From an uncultured bacterium (GTDB lineage Bacteria; Cyanobacteriota; Vampirovibrionia; Gastranaerophilales; Gastranaerophilaceae): a stretch of DNA of 64,000 bases. Shown piece by piece: positions 1 through 7,969 of this stretch. The stretch is taken from the NCBI GenBank assembly GCA_902797985.1, contig CADBUZ010000002.1, forward strand, positions 1 through 64,000. The letters run 5' to 3'. Numbering within the stretch: position 1 is the first letter of the stretch; each line of letters opens with the position of its first letter. The translations under genes and the position numbers were made by a program. Below the pieces are notes generated by a model. The model was not told where the DNA came from and did no database searches. It saw nothing but the letters and a program-made list of their open reading frames with translations.

Positions 1-181
1 TTTTTCTATACAAGATGTTAGCATTCCTGATATGAGTGTAAAACCTTATGTTGAATATGGAGTAGGTGTTCAACGTAAATGGGGTGAACGTTTCACAGGC
101 TACGGTCAAGCAATGATAAGAAATGGCGGACGTAACGGTGTAATGTTATCCTTCGGGTTTAAGTGGTTGTTGGGTAAATAG
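1..181 (+). CDS. C-terminal end of an autotransporter-type outer-membrane barrel protein (partial)
   Basis: Only the last 59 codons are in the window; the frame is open from base 2 and ends at TAG 179-181. The translated tail has alternating polar and aromatic residues (KPYVEYGVGVQRKWGERF, then GYGQAMIRNGG) and ends with MLSFGFKWLLGK. This amphipathic beta-strand pattern with a terminal F-x-W-type strand is typical of autotransporter beta-domains inserted into the outer membrane by the BAM complex. The passenger domain lies outside the window, so the function cannot be told. The assignment rests on the strand pattern and the terminal signature only; another porin-like barrel is possible. Confidence 0.55.
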   Translation, partial: FSIQDVSIPDMSVKPYVEYGVGVQRKWGERFTGYGQAMIRNGGRNGVMLSFGFKWLLGK

Positions 182-582
182 AATAAGAATTACATAATAA
201 ATAATATTGTTTATATATTCCAATCATATTTATTATGTACAATAGCAGTAATCTGTTCTTAAATTTCGAGTCTCAACAACCTTATTTTAGAACCATAACA
301 AGATTATTGCTCACTATGCACTTTTTTTATGAGAATTATTTTGGACAGTAGTGCTCTCTCTGAGGAGGGATAGCTTATAGCTTGTTATGTACATTAAAAT
401 GCACAAAATATTAAAGACAACAATAATTAATGCAAAAAAGACCGTCTATACAAGCGGTCTTTCTTGTATATATTGAAGTAAGAATTTAACTTACTTATTG
501 TTTTATTGCTTTCAACAAAGTGAATAATGAATAGACTATTTTCCACTTTTCATTTTCCATTTTTCACTTAAGAAATACCCCT
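182..582. other. 400-base gap without an intact gene
   Basis: No convincing ORF is present. The gap holds a perfect AT-rich inverted repeat (arms 191-203 and 227-239), which may terminate the barrel gene; a clear intrinsic terminator at 437-466; and an AT-rich inverted repeat around 518-570. The right arm of that last repeat, with its TTTTCATTTTCC-type sequence, resembles the element between hydB and hydA. Bases 575-590 carry ACCCCTTTACCCC next to the stop of the thrS fragment. Confidence 0.5.
437..466. terminator. Intrinsic terminator, probably bidirectional
   Basis: The stem AAAGACCG (437-444) pairs with CGGTCTTT (455-462) across a 10-base loop. An A-run precedes it and TTTCTT follows it, so it could end transcripts from either side: the barrel gene on the left or the thrS fragment on the right. 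Confidence 0.7.
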
Positions 583-972
583 TTACCCCTTAGCAGCGGC
601 AAAGGATTCATTTGCTCTCAAATTTGCTTCTTCTATAATCTTAGAGATAAATTCATCAATACCAAATGTGCCAACTTGTCCAATACCTCTTGCACATACA
701 GCAACCGCATTGTTTTCAATTTCTCTATCCCCGATTACGCAAACGTAAGGTATTTTTTTATCCTGTAATGATTCTCTTATCTTATAATTCATAGATTCTG
801 AGCGGTCGTCAAGGTTCACTCTGATTCCTGCTTCTCTCATTTTCTTGTAAACTTGTTCAGTAAAATCAATAACACCGTTGATTTCATCAACAAGTTGTTC
901 AGATGTGCAGAAAATGTGAGCATCGTCTTGAGTAAAGCCTTGTACATGAGTTAAAACTGACAAAGTACCTAA
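583..972 (-). pseudogene. thrS: Remnant of threonyl-tRNA synthetase
   Basis: The 126-residue open part joins two separate pieces of ThrRS. The first is the catalytic-domain segment GFTQDDAHIFC followed by a DEINGVID-type helix. The second is the C-terminal anticodon-binding domain (AGIRVNLDDRSE, KIRESLQDKKIPYVCVIGD, then GQVGTFGIDEFI). About 170-190 residues that normally separate them, including the zinc and ATP motifs, are missing, yet the frame is kept. The N-terminal editing and catalytic parts are absent, and an in-frame TAA lies at 973-975 just upstream of ThrRS-like residues LGTLS. The only start available is a TTG at 961-963. Such a product could not charge tRNA; a complete thrS is presumably elsewhere. 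It could instead be an expressed fragment, but I see no good ribosome-binding site. Confidence 0.75.
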
Positions 973-1139
973 TTAAAAATAATTTTTTAAAACACCCTCC
1001 ATTTATAACTGCTACTTGCACCTTTGGGGAAGAAATTATTCACTCAATTCTCTAATAACATTATTATGTTCCAATTGTGTAAACATTTTGTTTTTTTATC
1101 CAAAAATTCATACAATATTAATAATAAAGGAGAATTAAT

Positions 1140-2273
1140 ATGAAACGAATAGTATTGTTATTTGTAGTTATGATGTTAAACATATCAGGTGCGTTCGCAT
1201 TTTTTTCAGATATGACAACATCGCATTGGGCATATAATCAAATAAAAGATTTATCAGAAAAAAGTATAGTAATCGGATATCCGGACGGGACATTTAAACC
1301 GGACGAAAATGTTACTCGTGCAGAGTTCGCGTCTATGGCAATAAAAGCACTGGGTCAAGAGCATGCAAATGTTGTGCAATCTATTAATTTTGCTGATTTA
1401 GACCAAAGTTATTGGGCATATGATGCTATTGAAAAAGCTGTTTATTTCGATTTGATATCGAATGATAAAGATTCAGAAAATTTTAGACCGGAAGATCCCG
1501 TTTCACGTGCTGAAGCTATTAATATTGCGGTTAATTCTTTAACAACAGAGCAAATAAGTGTAGGAAAAGCAAAATCAGTCCTTTCAAAAAAATATAAAGA
1601 TGTAGAAACAACCCCTGAATGGTTCGTTGTGCCTGCAGGGAAAGCAGAAATCCTTGATATGATATCATCTATTCCTGAAAGAAATTTATATTTAGATGCG
1701 GAAAGACCCGCTACAAGAGCGGAAGTAACAGCTATTTTGAATAATATGATGATTCAAGCAAAACTTAATCCTAATGCAAAACTTGCAGAAGCAATGAGAA
1801 AAAAAACAGGTGAAGGTTATATTATAACAAAAGCTTCTGTTCAAGGTTCTGTTGGTACAATTCCGGAAGGTTCTGTTGTTCCTATAAAAATGCATAGAGG
1901 TTTTTCTTCTCAGTATTCTGTTAAAGGCGAAGAATTTAGTGCAAATGCGGATGAAAATTATATTACAAAAGATACATTTATTCTTATGTATAAAGGTACT
2001 CAGTTTAAAGGTGTATTGAATAAAGTCCAACAAGGCAGATGGTTTAAACAAAACGGTATACTTGAAATTAAAGCACATACAATCACAACACCAAATGATC
2101 AAAGCTTTATTACAGAATTGACAGGAAATATTACTGTAAAAAGAAATTGGTTTATGAGGTGGTTTAGAAAAGTATTTAAGGGTGAAAAAATAATTATTAA
2201 ACAAGGTGATAAAGTATATGTAAAATTCCAAAAACCGGTAAAAACAGACTTAACAAACGGTTGGATATATTAG
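1140..2273 (+). CDS. Exported SLH-domain protein with C-terminal beta domain
   Basis: The 377-residue product starts with a signal peptide (MKRIVLLFVVMMLN... cut near AFA-FF). Three SLH repeats follow: residues ~22-70 (FSDMTTSHWAY, GYPDGTFKPDENVTRAEF), ~80-135 (FADLDQSYWAY, FRPEDPVSRAEA) and ~150-205 (YKDVETTPEWF, PATRAEVTAILNNM). SLH repeats bind peptidoglycan-linked polysaccharide, and in cyanobacteria they hold outer-membrane proteins to the wall. Residues ~230-350 form an unrecognised, probably beta-rich domain (VPIKMHRGF, GTQFKGVLNKV). The SLH protein at 7970 has a comparable region, so the two look like paralogues. A strong AAAGGAG lies 8 bases before the ATG and a terminator follows. 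It is probably a single-gene unit. No catalytic motif is visible. Confidence 0.8.
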   Translation: MKRIVLLFVVMMLNISGAFAFFSDMTTSHWAYNQIKDLSEKSIVIGYPDGTFKPDENVTRAEFASMAIKALGQEHANVVQSINFADLDQSYWAYDAIEKAVYFDLISNDKDSENFRPEDPVSRAEAINIAVNSLTTEQISVGKAKSVLSKKYKDVETTPEWFVVPAGKAEILDMISSIPERNLYLDAERPATRAEVTAILNNMMIQAKLNPNAKLAEAMRKKTGEGYIITKASVQGSVGTIPEGSVVPIKMHRGFSSQYSVKGEEFSANADENYITKDTFILMYKGTQFKGVLNKVQQGRWFKQNGILEIKAHTITTPNDQSFITELTGNITVKRNWFMRWFRKVFKGEKIIIKQGDKVYVKFQKPVKTDLTNGWIY

Positions 2274-2301
2274 AGTAACTAAATGAATAGTTAAATATAC
2301 A

Positions 2302-2334
2302 AAAAGAGCTTCATATTTTATGGAGCTCTTTTCA
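2302..2334. terminator. Intrinsic terminator between convergent genes
   Basis: AAAAGAGCT (2302-2310) pairs with AGCTCTTTT (2324-2332) across a 13-base loop. The A-run on one side and the T-run on the other suit both the SLH gene and the convergent gene ending at 2358. Confidence 0.75.
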
Positions 2335-2357
2335 ATGCAAATCAAATAATATATTTA

Positions 2358-2759
2358 CTATTCTTCTTCTATTTTTCTGTCGAGTTCGTCTTCTTCGTCT
2401 TCTTCTTCACTCTTTTTAATTTCTTCAACAACCATTTTAGCCATTTCAACAGCAATAGCATGTCTTGTTTCTGCAGGACAGTTTTGGAGCATACTTATTG
2501 CAGTTCTTAATGTTTCGTCTAAATCATACCAACGATTACGTTTTTGGGTTGCTAAATCAATTTCTGTTGCACTAATAATATCAGTAACTTCTTCATATTT
2601 TGAATCCTCGATATTATGTTCGGTAATGATTTTAATTAAATTAAGTGCAATTTTAATTTGAGTATCATCACCAGATTCTTCTAATGTTTGCATTGCAGAT
2701 GATAATACAGGATCTTGATCATACCAACGTCTTGCGCTTGTAGTAAATTCTTCTTTCAT
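2358..2759 (-). CDS. Small acidic protein made of two RWYD repeats, function unknown
   Basis: The 133-residue product has an internal duplication. Residues ~10-50 (RRWYDQDPVLSSAMQTLEE, then a helix) align with ~76-116 (NRWYDLDETLRTAISMLQN, then a helix). Each copy has an R-W-Y-D-x-D motif followed by about 35 residues of predicted helix. The tail is almost entirely Glu, Asp and Lys. There is no signal peptide or membrane segment, so it is probably cytoplasmic. The start has a good ribosome-binding site (AGGAGGG, 5 bases before the ATG). I do not recognise the family. Confidence 0.7.
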   Translation of the reverse strand: MKEEFTTSARRWYDQDPVLSSAMQTLEESGDDTQIKIALNLIKIITEHNIEDSKYEEVTDIISATEIDLATQKRNRWYDLDETLRTAISMLQNCPAETRHAIAVEMAKMVVEEIKKSEEEDEEDELDRKIEEE

Positions 2760-2878
2760 TTTTCCCTCCTATACTCATATAGGGTGCAACTAATAGACTT
2801 ATTATACAATACTAACTTGCTAATGTAAAGAAATTTAAGTTTGTAACAGCAAAATATATGTACAACATGTTTTTGAAT

Positions 2879-3331
2879 TTATTTCTTGAATAATTTATCC
2901 CAAATCGAAATTTTTTTAGAATTCTTTTGTATTTTATTATAAACTTCTTCAAATGTTTCAATTGGTTCTAAGCTATAACCGCAATCTTCTGATAATGTCC
3001 CTCCCATCATAAAAATTTCTTCTTGCGGATATCTTCTGCAAATTCCGGGACGGGTTTTATGTATTTTACACTTATGTGTTTCAGAATCTAAATTTTGACA
3101 TTCAAAAACAAGACCAATTTCATCTTTTCCCATTACTTTTAAATATGTATAAAATCTGTGTTGGTGTTTTAATCGTTCAAAATCTTTTTCATCTTGAATA
3201 ACACCTTTTGCATGTTTCACATATATTTGGCGGCAACATCTGCCACACCCTTTGCATTTACCTGTGCGATAGTATTTTTTGCCTAATATTTTAGTATAAT
3301 AAATTTTTTTTAATTTTTTAAAAAGGGACAT
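2879..3331 (-). CDS. YkgJ-family cysteine-cluster protein (UPF0153-like)
   Basis: The 150-residue product has the YkgJ-type zinc/iron-chelating pattern. C26, C29, C32 and C33 form a C-x2-C-x2-C-C cluster, and a second cysteine set follows (FECQNLDSETHKCKIHKTRPGICRRYP). The family is thought to bind a metal or an Fe-S cluster, but its reaction is not established. The ATG lies 12 bases after the stop of the upstream gene on the same strand, so the two are probably co-transcribed. The ATG has no ribosome-binding site but is preceded by TATAAA and exactly six bases, so a leaderless internal start is possible. Confidence 0.75.
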   Translation of the reverse strand: MSLFKKLKKIYYTKILGKKYYRTGKCKGCGRCCRQIYVKHAKGVIQDEKDFERLKHQHRFYTYLKVMGKDEIGLVFECQNLDSETHKCKIHKTRPGICRRYPQEEIFMMGGTLSEDCGYSLEPIETFEEVYNKIQKNSKKISIWDKLFKK

Positions 3332-3343
3332 ACTTATTTTATA

Positions 3344-3691
3344 CTATAAAATAATGTCGTTAATCAATTGTTGGTTATTAGATAATTCCGATAGTATTTC
3401 ATCTGTGTATGATTGAAGAAAGTCTTCATTCTTAAATAAATTATCTATAAGTTCATTATCAACTTCATCATACTCCATAGCTAATTTAGTGAATTTAGCT
3501 ATGTCATTTTTACGTTCTTGTTGACGTCGTTCTTCTTCTAAAATTTCCGGAATATCCATGCAAAAGTTGTTGTGAATGCCGTTGCAGTTGATGGTTTTAG
3601 CAAAACTATCACCTAAAATTTTATTAGGTTGTATTTGCTCGTACACTTGAGATTTTGTGATTATATCTTTGTTGTTTAAGTTATTAAACAT
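3344..3691 (-). CDS. Hypothetical protein, 115 residues
   Basis: A soluble, charged, Asn-rich protein with no signal peptide or recognised domain. The middle (ILEEERRQQERKNDIAKFTKLA) is probably a single long helix; cysteines occur in NCNGIHNNFC. I chose the ATG at 3689-3691 because GGGAG stands 8 bases before it; the GTG two codons upstream is too close to that site. It lies just upstream of the YkgJ-like gene on the same strand. Its role is unknown. Confidence 0.55.
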   Translation of the reverse strand: MFNNLNNKDIITKSQVYEQIQPNKILGDSFAKTINCNGIHNNFCMDIPEILEEERRQQERKNDIAKFTKLAMEYDEVDNELIDNLFKNEDFLQSYTDEILSELSNNQQLINDIIL

Positions 3692-3775
3692 TTTCACATC
3701 TCCCCGTCAACAACATTATTAATTATTAATTATATTTTGTCATCAACTATTTAGTTGATATTTTGTAAAAATCTG

Positions 3776-4771
3776 CTATTTTACTCGTACTTTTGGAACA
3801 ACTGACATTCCAGGGGCAATAATATATTTGTTAGAATCAATTTTTTCTGTAAATACAATCTTAACAGGAATTCTTTGTACAATTTTTACGAAAGAACCTA
3901 CGGCGTTTTCAGGTGGAAAAAGGCTACTTTTAGCTCCTGAACTTCTTTGAATACTGTCAATTTTTCCTTGAAATTTGTGATGAGGATAAGTGTCGATTTT
4001 CATTGTTACAGGCATTCCGGGTTTCATATGTTCAAGTTGTGTTTCTTTGAAATTAGCTACAACCCAAACATTGTTTGGAACAAGCGTTAACAATGGTGAA
4101 CCTGCAGCTACCATCATACCTTTTTCTACTCTTTTTGCAGAAACCGTTCCATCTTGCGGAGCATAGATTGTTGTATATGATAAACTTTGTGCGGCAGCAT
4201 CTCTTTGTGCCTTTAATGATTTTAAATCAGCATCAGCAACACTATTTCCGTTTGCAAAAATGTTTTCTTGAGCTCTTGTATGGTTTGCCAATACTGCATC
4301 ATATCTTGTTTTAGCATTATCTAATGTTTGTTTTGAAACCGCTCCTGCTTGGTATAAGTTTGTATATCTTTCAACATCTCGTTTTGCAAGTGCAATTTCG
4401 GAATTTGATGCGTCTAATGTAGCTCTTGCATTTTTCTGATCTAATATTTTTCGTTGATAAGCTGCATCTGTTTGAGCAAGTTTAATTTGATAGTCAATAG
4501 GATCAATTTTTGCTATAGGATCACCGGCTTTTACTTGTTGGTTATCTTTTACATAAACCTCAATAATTTCTCCTGATACTTTTGGCGCAATACTAACTGT
4601 TGTTGTTTCTACATATGCATCATCTGTTGATTCATATCTTGTCATATCATATGCGAAAAATCCGCCTAATATCAACGCAATAATACCTATCCCTATGAAT
4701 ATTTTACGTTTTATACCTTTTTTATTATCTTTTTCTTCTGTTTGCGAATTTTCTGTTTTAATTTCTTCCAT
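3776..4771 (-). CDS. emrA: EmrA/HlyD-family membrane-fusion (periplasmic adaptor) protein
   Basis: The 331-residue adaptor has a cytoplasmic start and one membrane helix (~25-44, IFIGIGIIALILGGFFAY). The EmrA-type biotinyl-lipoyl half-motif follows (YESTDDAYVETTTVSIAPKV), then a helical hairpin of ~100 residues, the second lipoyl half (IYAPQDGTVSAKRVEKGMMV) and a beta-barrel domain (VVANFKETQLEHMKPGMPV). Such proteins link an inner-membrane MFS or ABC pump to a TolC-type channel. It lies 9 bases downstream of marR on the same strand and faces the outer-membrane factor gene at 5424 across a shared promoter region. No EmrB-type pump gene is adjacent, which is unusual. GAGG before the ATG supports the start. 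Confidence 0.85.
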   Translation of the reverse strand: MEEIKTENSQTEEKDNKKGIKRKIFIGIGIIALILGGFFAYDMTRYESTDDAYVETTTVSIAPKVSGEIIEVYVKDNQQVKAGDPIAKIDPIDYQIKLAQTDAAYQRKILDQKNARATLDASNSEIALAKRDVERYTNLYQAGAVSKQTLDNAKTRYDAVLANHTRAQENIFANGNSVADADLKSLKAQRDAAAQSLSYTTIYAPQDGTVSAKRVEKGMMVAAGSPLLTLVPNNVWVVANFKETQLEHMKPGMPVTMKIDTYPHHKFQGKIDSIQRSSGAKSSLFPPENAVGSFVKIVQRIPVKIVFTEKIDSNKYIIAPGMSVVPKVRVK

Positions 4772-4779
4772 TTTTACCT

Positions 4780-5280
4780 CTATATTGTAATTTCTATTAT
4801 TTCTGACATTGATTTTCTAAGTTTTTCTATTCCTTTTTTTAGATATTCTATATCATAATTTTCCATTTTTTTATGTACAGTTTCAAACATAGGAATAATT
4901 ATGTTTGTTAATTCGGTAAGAGTTTCAGAACCTTTTTCTGTTAAAGTTATAATATGAGCCTGTCTTTTATTTTTAGTTTTTTCAATACGTTTAATATAAC
5001 CTCTAGTTTCCAAAGAATTAAGCATTCTACCCGTATTTGCTCTGTCTTTTAACAATATTTGTGCTAAATCTCTTTGATGAATTTCACCGTTGTGAAGATT
5101 TATTATCCCCAGTGCCGTAAGCTCATCAATAGTAATCTCTAAATCAAGTTTTTCTTCCAGTTGTTTTGCCAACATTTTTGAGCATTTTTCTGTAAGTTTT
5201 ATTTGATAATATAAAGAATCAATAAAACCTTGTGCTATATCTTTTGATTGTTTTTCTATTGTTTTGTTCACGTTTATCAC
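4780..5280 (-). CDS. MarR-family transcriptional regulator
   Basis: A 166-residue winged-helix protein. Residues ~60-110 give the MarR helix-turn-helix and wing (HQRDLAQILLKDRANTGRMLNSLETRGYIKRIEKTKNKRQAHIITLTEKG), flanked by dimerisation helices. It starts with GTG at 5278-5280 with no obvious ribosome-binding site. It is the first gene of a marR-emrA unit, divergent from the efflux channel gene, so it very probably represses both units through the intergenic palindrome at 5305-5320 and is relieved by a toxic ligand. The ligand cannot be read from sequence. Confidence 0.88.
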   Translation of the reverse strand: MINVNKTIEKQSKDIAQGFIDSLYYQIKLTEKCSKMLAKQLEEKLDLEITIDELTALGIINLHNGEIHQRDLAQILLKDRANTGRMLNSLETRGYIKRIEKTKNKRQAHIITLTEKGSETLTELTNIIIPMFETVHKKMENYDIEYLKKGIEKLRKSMSEIIEITI

Positions 5281-5304
5281 TTTGTTTTATTATTAAGTTT
5301 TATG

Positions 5305-5320
5305 TGTTGCTTTTGCAACA
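5305..5320. promoter_or_regulatory. Candidate MarR operator palindrome
   Basis: A perfect inverted repeat, TGTTGC-TTTT-GCAACA, lies in the 143-base gap between the divergent marR-emrA and tolC-like genes. MarR proteins usually bind a palindrome of about this size overlapping their own promoter. No experiment or second copy in this window confirms it. Confidence 0.5.
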
Positions 5321-5423
5321 TTATTATGGTATCATCAATGGTAACAAATTTCAAGAGGGGTATATTGAATAAAAAATACTCTAAATAGTTAATTCTCAAT
5401 CGATGATTGTACGAGGTTAAAAT

Positions 5424-6887
5424 ATGAAAAAGTTAATGAGTTTAGCAATATTATTTAGTATCATTAGCACGAATATAGGTATTTTTAATTTACCGGCACA
5501 AGCTGCTTTTAGAAGTAAAGTTGAAAAAAATTCTGCTATTGAACAAGAAAAGAAACAAGATAAAGAAATATACAAACGTGTTCAAAAACAAAAAAACATA
5601 CCTTATAAAAAATTACGTGTAACTAATAAATATAATTTTATAAATATGACTTGGTGGGAAGGATTTAATGATCCATATTTAATAGGTTATATAAATAGAG
5701 CCATGTCACATAATTATGATTTGAAAATGGCAACATTAACAGTGGAAGAATACTATCAAGGTGTGAAATTGCAAATGGCCGGCGAATTACCGCAAGTTGA
5801 AGCGGGATACGGCATAGGTCTTGCAGGTACACCACCCGGTTTAGCATCAAAAGGAAGAAATACTCTGCACGGTATGGGTATACCAATTATTGCTAATTAT
5901 GAAGCAGATATTTTCTTAAAAAATCATGATAAAACTACTTCTTCAAAAAAATTATTTGAAGCATCAATAAATGATGAGCGTTCTGCTTATATTTCAATAG
6001 TTTCTTCTGTTGGTGCAGTTTATTATAATATTGTCCGTTTAGATAAAGCCATTACATTACAAGAAGAAATAGTTGAACTAAGAAAAGAAATTTATGAGTT
6101 AATGGCATTGAGCCATGCTAACGGAATTGTATCTACAAGTGATATGATTAAAGCTAATAAATCATACATTAACGGGCAAACTAATTTGGTTGATTTAAAG
6201 AAACAAAGAGTTGAATTACTAAATAAATTAGCAGTTTTAATTGGTGAAAGTCCTGCTAACATTGATACTTTTGAAAGAATTGCGTACGATAATATTGATT
6301 ACAGAAATAATATACCGAATGAAATATCATCAGATATAATTGTTCAAAGACCTGATTATTTGAAGGCAGAAGCTTTGCTTAAAAAAGCGGGTATTGACGT
6401 AAGAGTTGCAAAAAAAGAATTTTTGCCAACTATTAATATATCGGGACTTGCTTTGTTTAATTCAAGACATTTAGGTAGTATATTTACAACAAAAAATGCG
6501 TTGTGGTCTGTAGGTGGCGCTGCAATGTTACCTATATTCACAGGTGGAGCAAGAATTGCTAATTTAAAATTAAATAAGGTTAGACTTGAAAAAGCGCTTA
6601 AAAATTATCAAAAAATTAATTTAATTGCAATTCAGGAAGTTAACGATGCACTTTATATTGCTAAATCAGATAATGAAAAATTAAACCGAAATAAAGAACA
6701 TCTAAAATTAGAAACAGAAGATTTTTCACTTACAGAAAAAAAATATTCTGAAGGTGTAATTTCTAAACTTGATTTATGTCAAATGAAAGAAAATCTTTTA
6801 ACAGTAGAAAAGTTAGTATCTTCAAATACAATAGATTGTATGGTTGATTCTATAAACTTGTATAAAGCTGTCGGTGCTAAATATTAA
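5424..6887 (+). CDS. TolC-type outer-membrane efflux channel (OMF, NodT-like)
   Basis: The 487-residue protein has a signal peptide (MKKLMSLAILFSIISTN, cut near AQAAF). The OEP architecture follows: WWEGFNDPYLIGYINRAMSHNYDL opens the first repeat, AAYYNIVRLDKAI-type helices cross the middle, and the second repeat carries VQRPDYLKAEALLKKAGIDVRVAKKEFLPTI. R-P-D-x3-A-E-x2-L is the hallmark of the NodT/CusC branch, but no lipobox cysteine is visible after the signal. Trimers form the outer-membrane exit duct for adaptors such as the EmrA-like protein encoded divergently. Control through the shared 5281-5423 region is likely. Confidence 0.85.
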   Translation: MKKLMSLAILFSIISTNIGIFNLPAQAAFRSKVEKNSAIEQEKKQDKEIYKRVQKQKNIPYKKLRVTNKYNFINMTWWEGFNDPYLIGYINRAMSHNYDLKMATLTVEEYYQGVKLQMAGELPQVEAGYGIGLAGTPPGLASKGRNTLHGMGIPIIANYEADIFLKNHDKTTSSKKLFEASINDERSAYISIVSSVGAVYYNIVRLDKAITLQEEIVELRKEIYELMALSHANGIVSTSDMIKANKSYINGQTNLVDLKKQRVELLNKLAVLIGESPANIDTFERIAYDNIDYRNNIPNEISSDIIVQRPDYLKAEALLKKAGIDVRVAKKEFLPTINISGLALFNSRHLGSIFTTKNALWSVGGAAMLPIFTGGARIANLKLNKVRLEKALKNYQKINLIAIQEVNDALYIAKSDNEKLNRNKEHLKLETEDFSLTEKKYSEGVISKLDLCQMKENLLTVEKLVSSNTIDCMVDSINLYKAVGAKY

Positions 6888-6999
6888 ATTTTGATATTTA
6901 CAACTATAAACAAAATAGAACTTTCTTATCTTAGAATATTAAATTAGATTATAAACTATAAACTTTTTTTAATTTAATATTTTTTATTAATATTAAACA

Positions 7000-7008
7000 T
7001 GTTAAAAT
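7000..7008 (+). promoter_or_regulatory. Extended -10 element placed for a leaderless mRNA
   Basis: TGTTAAAAT matches an extended -10 (TG-n-TAAAAT). The hexamer ends at 7008 and the ATG of the permease gene begins at 7015. Six bases is the usual distance to the transcription start, so the mRNA would begin at the start codon. No Shine-Dalgarno sequence is present. Confidence 0.55.
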
Positions 7009-7014
7009 AAGTTT

Positions 7015-7860
7015 ATGTTTAAAAAATTAACTCAAAAATTTTCTATACATTTTGTTTTGATAATAGTGTCATTGTTATCAATATTTCCTTTTATATGGTT
7101 GTTATCGACTTCTTTAAAGGGAGTAAATGAGAATATATTTGCATATCCTCCTACAATTATTCCGCAGGATTTTACTTGGGAAAATTACATCGGGGTATGG
7201 AATCAGGTTAATTTTATAGGATATTTTGTGAATAGTATGGTAGTTGCAGGATTTACCGTACTATTAAATTTGATTTTATCAGCTCTTGCAGCATATCCGC
7301 TTGCCAGAATGGAATTTCAAGGAAAGAAAATTGTATTTTTTTCTGTGTTGGCAACAATTATGATACCGTTTCAATCAATAATGTTACCTGTGTATTTGAT
7401 TACGATAAAATTGAATCTTATAGATAGTGTAAATAATGTAATGGGATATTTGGGATTAATTCTTCCTTTTGCAGTTAATGCATTTGGTATATTTTTAATG
7501 CGGCAAGCGTTTTTAAAAATCCCCAGAGAATTAGAAGAAGCAGCTATAATTGATGGTTGTAATGTTTTTCAAATGTTTATGAAGGTTTGTGTTCCAATGA
7601 TTAAACCATCACTGGCGGTTTTAGCTATTTTTACGTTTATTGGTTCTTGGGGTGAATTTTTATGGCCGAGCATCGTTTTAACTAAAGATTCTATGTACAC
7701 CCTTCCTGTTGGGATAAATAATTTACAAGGGATGTTTTCTTCTAATTGGAGATTTATAGCTGCAGGTTCGATTTTGGCAACTATTCCTATTGTTATATTC
7801 TTTCTTGCAATGCAAAAATACTTTATTTCCGGCGAAAATGATGGTGCTGTAAAGGGTTAG
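7015..7860 (+). CDS. Carbohydrate ABC transporter permease (MalG/CUT1 type)
   Basis: A 281-residue inner-membrane permease with six predicted helices. The first is at ~14-34, followed by the periplasmic segment FAYPPTIIPQDFTWENYIGVW. The conserved EAA loop is at ~180-200 (ELEEAAIIDGCNVFQMFMKVCVPMIKP), where the ATPase docks. The order and length fit the second permease (MalG/UgpE type) of sugar importers. No partner permease, binding protein or ATPase gene is adjacent; a MalK/UgpC-type ATPase is encoded at 52250. Start at ATG 7015, likely from a leaderless mRNA. Confidence 0.85.
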   Translation: MFKKLTQKFSIHFVLIIVSLLSIFPFIWLLSTSLKGVNENIFAYPPTIIPQDFTWENYIGVWNQVNFIGYFVNSMVVAGFTVLLNLILSALAAYPLARMEFQGKKIVFFSVLATIMIPFQSIMLPVYLITIKLNLIDSVNNVMGYLGLILPFAVNAFGIFLMRQAFLKIPRELEEAAIIDGCNVFQMFMKVCVPMIKPSLAVLAIFTFIGSWGEFLWPSIVLTKDSMYTLPVGINNLQGMFSSNWRFIAAGSILATIPIVIFFLAMQKYFISGENDGAVKG

Positions 7861-7969
7861 TTTTTGTTTTATTTTCTTTTTTTTATTAAAATTACTTGAT
7901 AAATAAAAAAAATTATTATATAATCCTCATGTCAATTTATATTTATTAAGTAAAAGAAGGACTACTATC

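Noticed and set aside
1692-2231. 179-residue minus-strand ORF rich in Phe and Cys
   Set aside because: It lies opposite the SLH gene, its composition (FCFNFKY...) is that of an antisense shadow, and it has no ribosome-binding site.
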